The position numbers and the translations under genes were made by a program. Under the pieces are notes generated by a model, which did not search any database, was not told where the DNA came from, and worked only from the letters and a program-made list of their open reading frames with translations. Below, in pieces: positions 16,248 to 23,583 of a DNA stretch of 33,118 bases. The stretch is from Pseudomonadota bacterium (GTDB taxonomy: Bacteria; Desulfobacterota; Binatia; Binatales; Binataceae): contig JAJPJA010000069.1 in NCBI GenBank assembly GCA_021324455.1, positions 1 to 33,118 of the forward strand, in the 5' to 3' direction. How positions within the stretch are numbered: position 1 is the first letter of the stretch; the number at the start of each line of letters is the position of its first letter.

Positions 16248-17492
16248 ATGGCGGCCTTGACGCTGGATACCCTGGACATTTTGACTCCGGACCTTTACGT
16301 GGAACGCGGCTATCCGCACGAGGAATGGCGGCTGCTGCGGCGCCAGGCGCCGGTGTACTGGTACCAGCGCGACAACTGCGACCCGTTCTGGGCCATCACC
16401 CGCCACGCCGATATCATCGCGATCTCGCGCCAGCCCGAACTGTTCCGCAGCACTCAGCGCCTGTTTGTAGCAATCAATGAACCTGGTGTTCCGCCGCCGG
16501 AAGAGGCCCTGCTGCGCCAGCTGCTCAATATGAATCCGCCCGAACACGGCGAATACCGCGCCGTGGTCAGCCGCCGCTTCACCCCCGCGGCGGTCAACCG
16601 GCTGGCCGGCCATGTCCAGGAAATCGCGGCCGAGATGATCAATGGAATCGCGGACCGCGAGGAATGCGATTTCGTCACTGACGTGTCGGCCAAGCTGCCG
16701 CTGGCGGTGATTGCCGAGATGTTCGGGATACCGCGCTCGGACTGGGAGATGATGTTCCGGCTGAGCAACGCCATGATCGGTCCGACCGATCCGGAGTACG
16801 CGCGCGGCGGCACCATCATGGAGGGCTTGCAGCAGGCACGGCTGGAGTTCTTCGAATACTTCAGCCGGCTGGTGGCGGACCGGCGCAAAAACCCGCGCGA
16901 CGATCTGGCCACGGCGCTCGCCAATGGACGGGTCAATGGCGGGGAAATTCCCGGCTTCGAGCTGCTCTCCTACTTCGCCCTGCTGATCATTGCCGGCAAT
17001 GAAACCACGCGCAACGCCACGACCGGCGGCCTGTTCGCGTTTATCGGCCATCCCGATCAATGGGAACTGCTCAAGCGCGATTCTTCCTTGATCCGCCCGG
17101 CGGTCGAGGAGATCATCCGCTGGACCTCGCCGGTGATCCAGTTCAACCGGGTGGCCACGGCGGATACGGAAATCCGCGGACAGAAGATTCGCCAGGGCGA
17201 TGTTTTGGCGCTGTTTTATCCCTCAGCCAATCGCGACGAGGACGTGTTCGAGCATCCGTTCCAATTCGATATCAAGCGTCAGCCCAACTACCATCTCGCG
17301 TTCGGCATCGCCGAGCATTTCTGTCTGGGGGCCAACCTGGCCCGGCTTGAGCTGCAGATGATCTTCCGTGAAATCGCGGCGCGGATGGATCGGGTGGAGC
17401 TGGCGGGCCCGATCGCGCGGATGCGATCGAGCTTCGTCGGCGGTATCAAGCACATGCCCATCCGCTACAGGATGCGGGCGAAATCGGCTTGA
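16248..17492 (+). CDS. Cytochrome P450 monooxygenase (CYP124/125/142-like)
   Basis: The 414-residue soluble bacterial P450 inserts oxygen into a hydrophobic substrate using separate ferredoxin partners, which are not in the window. The I-helix oxygen-binding motif is AGNETTRN (249-256), ExxR is Glu288-Arg291, and the heme loop is FGIAEHFCLG (352-361) with Cys359 as ligand. The third conserved position is Ala355 where Gly is usual. Segments such as FYPSANRDEDVFEHPFQF and the closing GGIKHMPIRYR resemble the CYP124/125/142 group, which oxidises methyl-branched lipids and sterol side chains; linalool-type P450s are an alternative. AGGTGG precedes ATG 16248. It diverges from the CoA-transferase gene, so co-regulation is plausible. 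Confidence 0.95.
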   Translation: MAALTLDTLDILTPDLYVERGYPHEEWRLLRRQAPVYWYQRDNCDPFWAITRHADIIAISRQPELFRSTQRLFVAINEPGVPPPEEALLRQLLNMNPPEHGEYRAVVSRRFTPAAVNRLAGHVQEIAAEMINGIADREECDFVTDVSAKLPLAVIAEMFGIPRSDWEMMFRLSNAMIGPTDPEYARGGTIMEGLQQARLEFFEYFSRLVADRRKNPRDDLATALANGRVNGGEIPGFELLSYFALLIIAGNETTRNATTGGLFAFIGHPDQWELLKRDSSLIRPAVEEIIRWTSPVIQFNRVATADTEIRGQKIRQGDVLALFYPSANRDEDVFEHPFQFDIKRQPNYHLAFGIAEHFCLGANLARLELQMIFREIAARMDRVELAGPIARMRSSFVGGIKHMPIRYRMRAKSA

Positions 17493-17527
17493 GAGCCGCA
17501 GCATCGCGGCGCTCGCGCAGCCGGCTC
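17493..17527 (+). terminator. Inverted repeat directly after the P450 stop
   Basis: GAGCCG (17493-17498) begins at the base after the P450 stop and pairs with CGGCTC (17522-17527). The enclosed sequence is GC-rich and can fold further. It lies between convergent genes. There is no T run, so efficiency is unknown. Confidence 0.35.
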
Positions 17528-17564
17528 CGGTAATTGGCCGAAAAACCTGCCGATAAAACCCCCG

Positions 17565-18452
17565 TCAGACCGGATGCACTTGGTCGAAGCGCGAATAGTC
17601 AATCAGCCACCCGCCGTTATGGTCCGGCGCGATCACATCGGCAAAGCGCGCGTCCCAGCGGATATCGCGCCCATGGTAGGTATGATGCGCGTGGACCGTC
17701 TGCGACAGTCCCTCGTCGATCCCGGTCAGCGACACCACGATCGCGAGCCCTTCCTCCTGCGGCGCGCCGGCCTCGATATCGCGCAGCGGGCTGCGTTCAT
17801 CGATCGGATGAATCACCAGCCAGGTCAGAGCCAGGAACGCGTGGCGATCGCGGATCAGATGCAGGTCGTGGACGCGGATGAAATGGCCGCCGTTTTCCTC
17901 CTCCGCGCGCAGCGCCACGGCGTAAAGCTGCGGCTGAACGATTCGCTCGTCGCGTTCGTTGGCCATGCGGAACATCAGGCTGCGGCGGCCCTGGTAGTCG
18001 CCGACCACGGCCACCTGGCTGAAACGGACGCGCGAAGTCGGACGCGAGAACTTCGCGAAGACCAGCCCGGTCATCAGCGCCAGCCCGACGCCGCTGAAGA
18101 ACGCCTCCGCGGTGACCAGCAGGTTGGCGATGCCCGATTGCGGCGCCATCGCGCCGTAGCCGATCGTCGCCATGGTCTGGACGCTGAAGAAAAACGCGTC
18201 GCGAAAGGAACCCGGACGCGCGTTGGCCACGCCGCCGACGGCGGCATAGCCTGCCGCGAACAGCATGTTGGCGAGCGTGAACGCAATCCCGATTACCAAC
18301 AGCACCAGCGGCCACGGCGCGTTTACCAGGTAATGATAGGTATCGCGGAAAATTCCCCGCCGAACTCCCATAAAGGCCACCGGGGCGCCGCCTGAACTGA
18401 GCAGGCTCCCCATCAGGAGCTGACTCCTGCCCGCCTTGCGCGCTGTTCTCAT
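17565..18452 (-). CDS. Prokaryotic inward-rectifier potassium channel (KirBac type)
   Basis: The 295-residue protein has the Kir layout. A slide-helix region (RRGIFRDTYHYLVNAPWPLV, 31-50) leads into TM1 (about 48-72). The pore helix and selectivity filter are MATIGYGAM (94-102, TIGYG), and TM2 follows at about 109-134. The rest is a cytoplasmic immunoglobulin-like domain with the family-typical SRVRFSQVAVVGDYQGRRSLMFRMANER region (139-167, cited as a range). It would conduct potassium across the inner membrane as a tetramer. ATG 18452 is 13 bp after the tenA stop but lacks a clear ribosome binding site; ATG 18413 has AGGAG 10 bases ahead and is a good alternative. The frame continues to 18749, but that part is antisense-like across tenA. 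Co-location with thiamine genes is probably operon sharing rather than shared function. Confidence 0.9.
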   Translation of the reverse strand: MRTARKAGRSQLLMGSLLSSGGAPVAFMGVRRGIFRDTYHYLVNAPWPLVLLVIGIAFTLANMLFAAGYAAVGGVANARPGSFRDAFFFSVQTMATIGYGAMAPQSGIANLLVTAEAFFSGVGLALMTGLVFAKFSRPTSRVRFSQVAVVGDYQGRRSLMFRMANERDERIVQPQLYAVALRAEEENGGHFIRVHDLHLIRDRHAFLALTWLVIHPIDERSPLRDIEAGAPQEEGLAIVVSLTGIDEGLSQTVHAHHTYHGRDIRWDARFADVIAPDHNGGWLIDYSRFDQVHPV

Positions 18453-18465
18453 CGCATCGGCCGCG

Positions 18466-19143
18466 TCAAACCGGCCAGACCGCGCGGGTCCAGGCCATCT
18501 CCCAGAACAGGTACTCGTAGCGGCTGCTGGTGAGGAAGAGATCTTCCAGATGAATGGTCTCGCGCGCCGGCAGACCGGCGGCGAAATCATCCAGCAAGTC
18601 GGACAGACGCTGCGCGCCGGCGGCGAATTCGGGCGCGGTGTAGGCCGCGATCCATTCGGCGTAGAACGAATTGCCGCCGCCGCGCCCCTCCCGCGCCAGG
18701 GCCTGCGCAATCTCGGCGTAACCGAGCTGGCATGGCAGCACCGCGGCAACTGTTTCCGCGATCGTGCCGGCGTAGGCGGCGGTCACCAGATGGCGGGTAT
18801 AGGCGTGCGTTATGGGCGCGGCGCGCACCGCCTGGAGCGCCGACTCCTCGATTCCCAGGCGCCGGCAGTAGTCGCGATGCAACTGCATCTCGACGTTGAG
18901 CGTGTCGCCGAGCAGCGCCGCGAACAGGCGCATCGTGGACAGATCGCGGGCCCGGGCCGAGGCCAGGGCAAACACGCGGCAGTACTCGATCAGAAAGAGA
19001 TAATCCTGTTCCAGGTAAAAGCGAAAGCAATCCACCGGCAGAGTGCCGTCGCCCAGACCGCGGACGAACGGATGCTGCAGTTCGCGGCGCCAGATGTCAG
19101 CCGCCTGAGCCCGAATCGCGCCGGTGAAAGTCGATTCGGCCAT
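18466..19143 (-). CDS. tenA: TenA family aminopyrimidine aminohydrolase (thiaminase II)
   Basis: The 225-residue all-helical protein matches TenA, which hydrolyses aminomethyl-pyrimidine breakdown products of thiamine so the pyrimidine can be salvaged. Family features are FYLEQDYLFLIEYCRVFAL (42-60), the central LPCQLGYAEI with the likely catalytic Cys138, and the C-terminal RYEYLFWEMAW (208-218) with the conserved acidic residues Glu210 and Glu215. Its start lies 7 bp after the thiD stop, and ThiD phosphorylates the very pyrimidine TenA regenerates, so the pair is functionally coherent. The open frame reaches 19329, but ATG 19143 is where the family begins and the extension overlaps thiD antisense-like sequence. 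Confidence 0.93.
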   Translation of the reverse strand: MAESTFTGAIRAQAADIWRRELQHPFVRGLGDGTLPVDCFRFYLEQDYLFLIEYCRVFALASARARDLSTMRLFAALLGDTLNVEMQLHRDYCRRLGIEESALQAVRAAPITHAYTRHLVTAAYAGTIAETVAAVLPCQLGYAEIAQALAREGRGGGNSFYAEWIAAYTAPEFAAGAQRLSDLLDDFAAGLPARETIHLEDLFLTSSRYEYLFWEMAWTRAVWPV

Positions 19144-19150
19144 CGCCGCG

Positions 19151-19948
19151 TTACCGCTGCGCAGCGGGGCGGACCAGATGGTTGAGCGGACGCGAGCCGT
19201 TGCCGAAGCGCGGCGCCTGTTCGATCGCGTTCGACACGTAATCCTTGGCCGCGCGGATCGCATCGAGCATCGACTCGCCGCGCGCCACTCCGGCGGCAAT
19301 CGCGGCCGACAGGGTGCATCCGGCGCCATGCGCCCGCCGTCCGCTGCGCGGATGGCTGAATTCGTGCGTTTCGTGTCCGTCGAACAGGACGTCGATCGCG
19401 TCGGGACCGGGCAGCGCGCCGCCGGTGATCAGCGCCGCCCGCGCGCCCATCCGGACCAGGTCGATCGCGGCGCGGCGCATCGCGGCCCGATCCTTGACAT
19501 CCTCGCGTCCGAGCAGGATTTCGGTTTCGCGCAGATTGGGAGTTACCAGGGCGGCGAGCGGGAACATATGCTCGCGCATCGCGGCCACCGCGCCCGGCGC
19601 CAGCAACAAGTCGCCGCTGGCCGCGACGATAACCGGATCGACCACGAGGTTAAGAATCGCGCGCACCCGCACGCGCGCCGCCACCGCTTCGATTATGTCC
19701 TGGCTCGACAACATCCCGGTCTTCGCCGCCGCCACCGGCAGATCGTCCATCACGGCGTCGATCTGCTCCGCGATAAATTCCGGGTCCAGATCCGCCACCG
19801 AGCGGACGCCGACCGTGTTCTGCGCGGTCAGGGCGGTAATCGCACTGGCGCCGTACACGCCGAAGGCGCTGAAGGTCTTGAGGTCGGCCTGGATACCGGC
19901 GCCGCCCGACGAATCCGAACCCGCGATGGTGAGCGCAACCTTGAGCAT
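19151..19948 (-). CDS. thiD: ThiD, hydroxymethylpyrimidine / phosphomethylpyrimidine kinase
   Basis: ThiD phosphorylates HMP and HMP-phosphate to HMP-diphosphate for thiamine synthesis. The 265-residue length is normal. The N-terminal substrate site is TIAGSDSSGGAGIQADLKTF (7-26). AITALTAQNTVGV, AAKTGML, VVDPVIVAASG and LVTPNLRETEIL follow in the expected order. Near the C-terminus the anion-hole motif reads HGAGCTLSAAIAAG, with GAGCT in place of the commoner GTGCT, and the Cys is kept. No TPP riboswitch fits upstream: only 33 bp separate it from the VOC gene. It is therefore probably expressed from the acyl-CoA dehydrogenase promoter. thiE and thiC are not in the window. Confidence 0.95.
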   Translation of the reverse strand: MLKVALTIAGSDSSGGAGIQADLKTFSAFGVYGASAITALTAQNTVGVRSVADLDPEFIAEQIDAVMDDLPVAAAKTGMLSSQDIIEAVAARVRVRAILNLVVDPVIVAASGDLLLAPGAVAAMREHMFPLAALVTPNLRETEILLGREDVKDRAAMRRAAIDLVRMGARAALITGGALPGPDAIDVLFDGHETHEFSHPRSGRRAHGAGCTLSAAIAAGVARGESMLDAIRAAKDYVSNAIEQAPRFGNGSRPLNHLVRPAAQR

Positions 19949-19961
19949 CTCAGCGATTATC

Positions 19962-19977
19962 CCGGCCGCGCGGCCGG
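19962..19977. repeat. 16-bp perfect palindrome between VOC and thiD genes
   Basis: CCGGCCGCGCGGCCGG is fully self-complementary. As RNA it would form a 6-bp all-GC stem with a GCGC loop in the 33-bp intercistronic gap, 13 bases before the thiD start. It could tune read-through into thiD-tenA-kir or protect the upstream transcript. Confidence 0.5.
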
Positions 19978-19981
19978 CAAT

Positions 19982-20401
19982 CTACTTCATCGACTGCACG
20001 AACTCGACCGGCAGGCCGTCGGGATCTTCCGTGTAAAAGCCGCGCAGGGCGGACCCCATCTGATTTATGGGTGTGGTGATCCTGACGTCGCCGCGCGCCT
20101 TTACTTCGGCGTACTTGGCTTCGATGTCGGGAACGTAGAAGGAGATGTGCGGGCATCCGACGTTACTCTGCTGGAGCTGCAGGGTAATCCCCGGCGGATT
20201 GTATTCGATCAGCTGGAGCAGAAAGGAGCCGGCTGCCAGATGGATCATCCGCATCCGCACGGGCGCGCCCGACTGGCGGTTTTCTCCTTCAACGATGGCG
20301 CCCTCGTTCATTCCGGCCACGTCGCGGTAAAAGGCCAGGGACTTGTCCAAATTGCTTACGGTGATGCCGAGATGTGATAGTCGGGCCATAGGGACAGGCA
20401 T
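19982..20401 (-). CDS. VOC (glyoxalase/bleomycin-resistance/dioxygenase) superfamily protein
   Basis: The 139-residue single VOC unit opens with LSHLGITVSNLDKSLAFYRD (8-27), where His10 is a likely metal ligand. The second half has CPHISFYVPDIEAKYAEVKA with another His and ends FYTEDPDGLPVEFVQS, whose Glu is the usual last metal ligand. Such proteins include glyoxalase I, methylmalonyl-CoA epimerase and extradiol dioxygenases; the subclass cannot be fixed. A methylmalonyl-CoA epimerase-like or lyase role would suit the acyl-CoA neighbours, as inference only. ATG 20401 is 7 bp after the acyl-CoA dehydrogenase stop; Met5 (20389) is an alternative start. Confidence 0.85.
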   Translation of the reverse strand: MPVPMARLSHLGITVSNLDKSLAFYRDVAGMNEGAIVEGENRQSGAPVRMRMIHLAAGSFLLQLIEYNPPGITLQLQQSNVGCPHISFYVPDIEAKYAEVKARGDVRITTPINQMGSALRGFYTEDPDGLPVEFVQSMK

Positions 20402-20408
20402 CTCTGGT

Positions 20409-21590
20409 TTAATCGGGACCTTTGGGCATCTTCAATCCGCGCTGCGCGATAATGTTCTTCTGAATCTGCGAGGTGCCGCCGCCGATCATCAGGCCCATCG
20501 CGACCATCAGGTTCATCGGCCAGTAGCCGCGGTCCGGAGCGCGTTCATCGCCCTTGAGCAGCGGCGCAAAGTTGGCTTCCAGCTCCAGCGCCGTCCTGGT
20601 CATCTCGTAGGTCAGCTCGCTGCCCACCAGCTTGTTGACCAGCGACTCCACGCCGCGCGGCCGTTTATGAATCTGATCGGTCAGCTGGCGCAGCCCGTGC
20701 AGGCGCATCGCCTCCACCGTGATCTGAAAATCGGCCAGGCGCTGGCGATAAATGGAATTTTTGATCAGTGGCTGGCCGGCACGTTTGGTATTGCGTGCCA
20801 GGTCGAGCAGGCGGTTGAAGACCTGCTTGTTGCCCTCGACCGCGCCGCCCAGGTTGCGCTCGTTGTAGAGCGTATCGTTGGCCACCCTCCAGCCGTCGTT
20901 GAGCTGGCCGACCAGGTTTTCGCGCGGCACCCTGACGTTGTCGAAGAACACTTCGCTGAAGCCGCGATCTCCGGTCATCTGCACCAGCGGACGCACGGTC
21001 AGGCCGGGGCTCTTCATGTCGATTAGAAGATAGGAGATGCCCCGATGCTTGGGCGCGGACGGGTCGGTGCGCACCAGCGCGAACATCCGATCAGCATAGC
21101 GGCTGCGCGAGGTCCACACCTTCTGCCCGTTGACGACGAAGTGATCGCCGTCGATTTCGGCGCGCGTGCGCAGCGAGGCCAGATCCGAGCCGGCGCCGGG
21201 TTCGGAATAGCCCTGGCACCAGATTTCCTCGGCCCGCAGCATTTTGGGCAGATAGCGTCGCTTCTGCTCCTCGGTGCCGAAGGTGATAAGCGTGGGGCCG
21301 AGCAGATTGATAGCTTGCGCGCCGATTACGCCGGGCGCGCGCGCCCGCGCCAGTTCGTCATTGACGATAAACTGGCGCATCGGGTCGAGCTCCTGCCCGC
21401 CGTACTGTTTGGGCCATGACAGCGCGACGTAGCCGGCCTCGTACAGCATCCGCTGCCACTTCTTGCTCCATTCGATACCGCTGATACGGCCGGCGCGCCG
21501 CTCCGCCATCACTTTGGGCAGATTGGCCGCCAGCCAGGATCGTACCTGCTGGCGATATTGTTCTTCCTCGGGGAGCAGATTCAGGTCCAT
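20409..21590 (-). CDS. Acyl-CoA dehydrogenase
   Basis: This FAD enzyme introduces an alpha-beta double bond into an acyl-CoA. It is 393 residues from ATG 21590, normal length. The FAD-binding motif is WCQGYSEPGAGSDLASLRTR (about 124-143), followed by VNGQKVWTSRSRYADRMF. At the medium-chain catalytic position (YEGTS) this protein has GGGTSQIQKNIIAQRGL, without Glu. The Glu244 in TLYNERNLGGA aligns by context with the isovaleryl-CoA/long-chain type helix-G catalytic Glu, so the enzyme may be active on branched or long chains. Starts at 21599 (ATG) and 21611 (GTG) are also open, and none has a good ribosome binding site. It heads a tight five-gene minus-strand run. Confidence 0.93.
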   Translation of the reverse strand: MDLNLLPEEEQYRQQVRSWLAANLPKVMAERRAGRISGIEWSKKWQRMLYEAGYVALSWPKQYGGQELDPMRQFIVNDELARARAPGVIGAQAINLLGPTLITFGTEEQKRRYLPKMLRAEEIWCQGYSEPGAGSDLASLRTRAEIDGDHFVVNGQKVWTSRSRYADRMFALVRTDPSAPKHRGISYLLIDMKSPGLTVRPLVQMTGDRGFSEVFFDNVRVPRENLVGQLNDGWRVANDTLYNERNLGGAVEGNKQVFNRLLDLARNTKRAGQPLIKNSIYRQRLADFQITVEAMRLHGLRQLTDQIHKRPRGVESLVNKLVGSELTYEMTRTALELEANFAPLLKGDERAPDRGYWPMNLMVAMGLMIGGGTSQIQKNIIAQRGLKMPKGPD

Positions 21591-21633
21591 CGATGACATA
21601 CGCCGCGCCACGGGCAGGGTGCGGCCCTCTGGA

Positions 21634-21647
21634 TGCTAGCACTAGCA
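21634..21647. promoter_or_regulatory. Inverted repeat TGCTAG-CA-CTAGCA, possible operator
   Basis: Six-base arms with a two-base centre lie 44 bp upstream of the acyl-CoA dehydrogenase start, in the 165-bp gap it shares with a divergent amidohydrolase. Size and place suit a TetR- or GntR-type operator. No regulator gene is in the window. Confidence 0.4.
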
Positions 21648-21704
21648 CAATGCGCCGCGGAGAAAAACGACCGGGGTACGGCGGCCGCGTCCGCAACTAT
21701 CAAC

Positions 21705-21734
21705 TTGACTGGCGGATCAGTTCGGCAGTAAACA
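21705..21734 (+). promoter_or_regulatory. Possible promoter for the tandem amidohydrolases
   Basis: TTGACT (21705-21710) is followed after 18 bases by TAAACA (21729-21734). A strong AGGAGG ribosome binding site (21742-21747) and ATG at 21756 follow. The -35 is 5/6; the -10 is only 3/6. Confidence 0.35.
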
Positions 21735-21755
21735 CGCTAATAGGAGGAATCCGGC

Positions 21756-23444
21756 ATGTCTTATGACTTATTGATCCGGGGCGGCACCGTGGTCGATGGC
21801 ACCGGCGCGCCGCGCTACCAGGCCGACGTCGCGATCGGCGGCGGGCGCATCGCGGAAATCGGCAAAATCCGGGACGGCGCGCGCAAGATCATCGACGCCG
21901 CCGGCCTGATCGTCGCGCCCGGCTTCGTCGATCCGCACACCCATTACGACGCCCAGATATGCTGGGATCCTCAGATCAGTTGCTCGTCGTGGCACGGCGT
22001 GACCAGCGTGGTGATGGGCAACTGCGGCGTCGGCATCGCGCCGTGCAAGCCGCAGGCGCGCGAGATCGCCGCCTGGGATTTGGTCAACGTCGAATCGATT
22101 CCGTTCGAGGTGCTCTCCCGCGGGGTGACCTGGGATTGGGAGAGTTTTCCCAGCTATCTGGCGGCGGCGCAGAAGCGCGGCTGCGCGATTAATCTGGGCT
22201 TTATCGCCCCGCTGACGCCATTCCGCCACACCGTGATGGGCGAGGAATCGATGGAGCGCGCGGCCACCGCGGAGGAAACCGGGCGCATCGCCGCCCTGCT
22301 GCGCGAGGCGGTGGCGGCCGGCGCGCTGGGTTTCTCCACCACCATCGGCAAGCAGCACATCGGCTTTCGCGGCCGTCCGCTGGCATGCCGGCTGGCCAGC
22401 CGCGACGAACTCAAAGCCTATTGCAACGTGCTGCGCGATTTGGGCAAGGGCGCGATCGAAATCTCCCTGACCCAGAATCCGCCGTTCATCTCGGAAAGCG
22501 AAACCGATCTGCTCGACTTCCTGCTCACGGAAAGCCAGCGCCCGGTGACGTGGCTGGCGCTGTTCAACAGCGAGAGCCATCCAACGGCCAGCGTCGAGAC
22601 GCTGGATAAGGTCGAGCCGCTGATCCGGCGCGGCGGAATTCCGCAGGTAACCTGCCGGCCGCTGATCTTTCAGCTCAACATGCGCAACCCGTTTTTGTTC
22701 GCCGCGATGTCATGCTGGAATCGCGTGTTCAACCAGCCGCCCCAGACGCAGAAGCGGATCTATCGCGATCCGGAGTTCCGCAACGCGTTCCGCGCGACGC
22801 TGGCCAAGGCCGGCGGCTCAGTCAATATCATGGCCAGGAGCCACATGATCGAGGTGCAGGAGGTCGGCACTCCCGCGCTGAAGCATTGCGAGGGCAAGAC
22901 CCTGGCCGACGTGGCGCGCGAGCGCGGCACCGACGCGGTCGACGCCCTGCTCGACCTCGCCATCGAGGACGACCTGCAGGTCAATTACGTGCTGCCGCTG
23001 CTCAACGCCGACGAAGCGCGCATCCCGCAATTGATTTGCGATCCGCGCACGATGATCGGCTTGTCCGACGGCGGCGCCCACGTCGATATGTTGTGTGACG
23101 CGGGCTATTGCACCTATCTGATCGGCACGTGGGCGCGCGAGAAGGGCGCGATGACGCTGGAGTACGCGGTCAAGCGCGTCACCTCCGAGCCGGCCGATTT
23201 CTTCAATCTGCGCGGGCGCGGCCGCCTCGCGGTCGGCAATCCCGCCGATTTGGCGATTTTCGACTACAACACCATCGGGTCGCCCAAACGCGGCGAGATC
23301 CGCAACGACCTGCCCGGCGGCGGGCGGCGGCTGGTGGTGCCGGCCCGGGGCGTGCAGCATACCGTGGTCAACGGCACGCTGGTGTACGAGGACGGCAAGT
23401 ACACCGGCGCCACGCCCGGCGCGGTGTTGAGATCGCAAGCGTAA
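21756..23444 (+). CDS. D-aminoacylase-type amidohydrolase (copy A)
   Basis: The 562-residue protein belongs to the N-acyl-D-amino-acid deacylase group of metal-dependent amidohydrolases (PF07969-like). It starts with the beta-sandwich strand YDLLIRGGTVVDGTGAPRYQ. The metal motif is DPHTHYDAQICWD (His61, His63). GNCGVGIAPC (Cys90) corresponds to the metal-ligand Cys of D-aminoacylases. MGEESMERAATAEE, then IGLSDGGAHVDMLCDAGYC with the likely catalytic Asp, and a closing GNPADLAIFDYNTIG follow. It probably hydrolyses an amide or cyclic amide in the cytoplasm, as no signal peptide is seen. AGGAGG lies 8 bases before ATG 21756. It is about 70 % identical by eye to the next gene over the first 140 residues, indicating a tandem duplication. 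Confidence 0.9.
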   Translation: MSYDLLIRGGTVVDGTGAPRYQADVAIGGGRIAEIGKIRDGARKIIDAAGLIVAPGFVDPHTHYDAQICWDPQISCSSWHGVTSVVMGNCGVGIAPCKPQAREIAAWDLVNVESIPFEVLSRGVTWDWESFPSYLAAAQKRGCAINLGFIAPLTPFRHTVMGEESMERAATAEETGRIAALLREAVAAGALGFSTTIGKQHIGFRGRPLACRLASRDELKAYCNVLRDLGKGAIEISLTQNPPFISESETDLLDFLLTESQRPVTWLALFNSESHPTASVETLDKVEPLIRRGGIPQVTCRPLIFQLNMRNPFLFAAMSCWNRVFNQPPQTQKRIYRDPEFRNAFRATLAKAGGSVNIMARSHMIEVQEVGTPALKHCEGKTLADVARERGTDAVDALLDLAIEDDLQVNYVLPLLNADEARIPQLICDPRTMIGLSDGGAHVDMLCDAGYCTYLIGTWAREKGAMTLEYAVKRVTSEPADFFNLRGRGRLAVGNPADLAIFDYNTIGSPKRGEIRNDLPGGGRRLVVPARGVQHTVVNGTLVYEDGKYTGATPGAVLRSQA

Positions 23445-23490
23445 GGACTGCGCCGCGCAATGGCGGCGATGGTCCTTCAAGCGGATCAGG

Positions 23491-23540
23491 CATCCTCATC
23501 CTGACCCTATCCCGCGCCAGAACGGTGAGGGAGCGAGCGG
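23491..23540. repeat. Remnant of a REP-like intergenic repeat
   Basis: In the 139-bp gap between the two amidohydrolases, a run beginning CATCCTCATCCTGACCCTAT and ending GGTGAGGGAGCGAGCGG resembles the widespread CCCTCACCCTGACCCTCTCCC-hairpin-GGAGAGGG class of bacterial intergenic repeats, with several changes. Its two ends are partly complementary. No other copy was noticed in the window. Confidence 0.4.
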
Positions 23541-23583
23541 AAAGCATCGCCGGGTGGATGATGACAGCTCCAGAGGTAATCCG

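Noticed and set aside
16095..17060. N-terminal extension of the CoA-transferase to 17060
   Set aside because: It runs antisense through the P450 gene and has no family similarity. A ribosome binding site and the family start are at 16094.
18453..18749. Extension of the Kir channel into tenA
   Set aside because: Sequence is Arg/Pro-rich and antisense-like in composition. A normal Kir N-terminus begins at 18452 or 18413.
19949..19981. TPP riboswitch ahead of thiD
   Set aside because: Only 33 bp are available and they hold a simple palindrome. No CUGAGA-type THI-box elements fit.
21634..21660. CIRCE-like heat-shock element (TAGCACT)
   Set aside because: The matching GAGTGCTA arm at nine-base spacing is missing, and the symmetric unit is TGCTAG-CA-CTAGCA. 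The neighbours are not chaperones.
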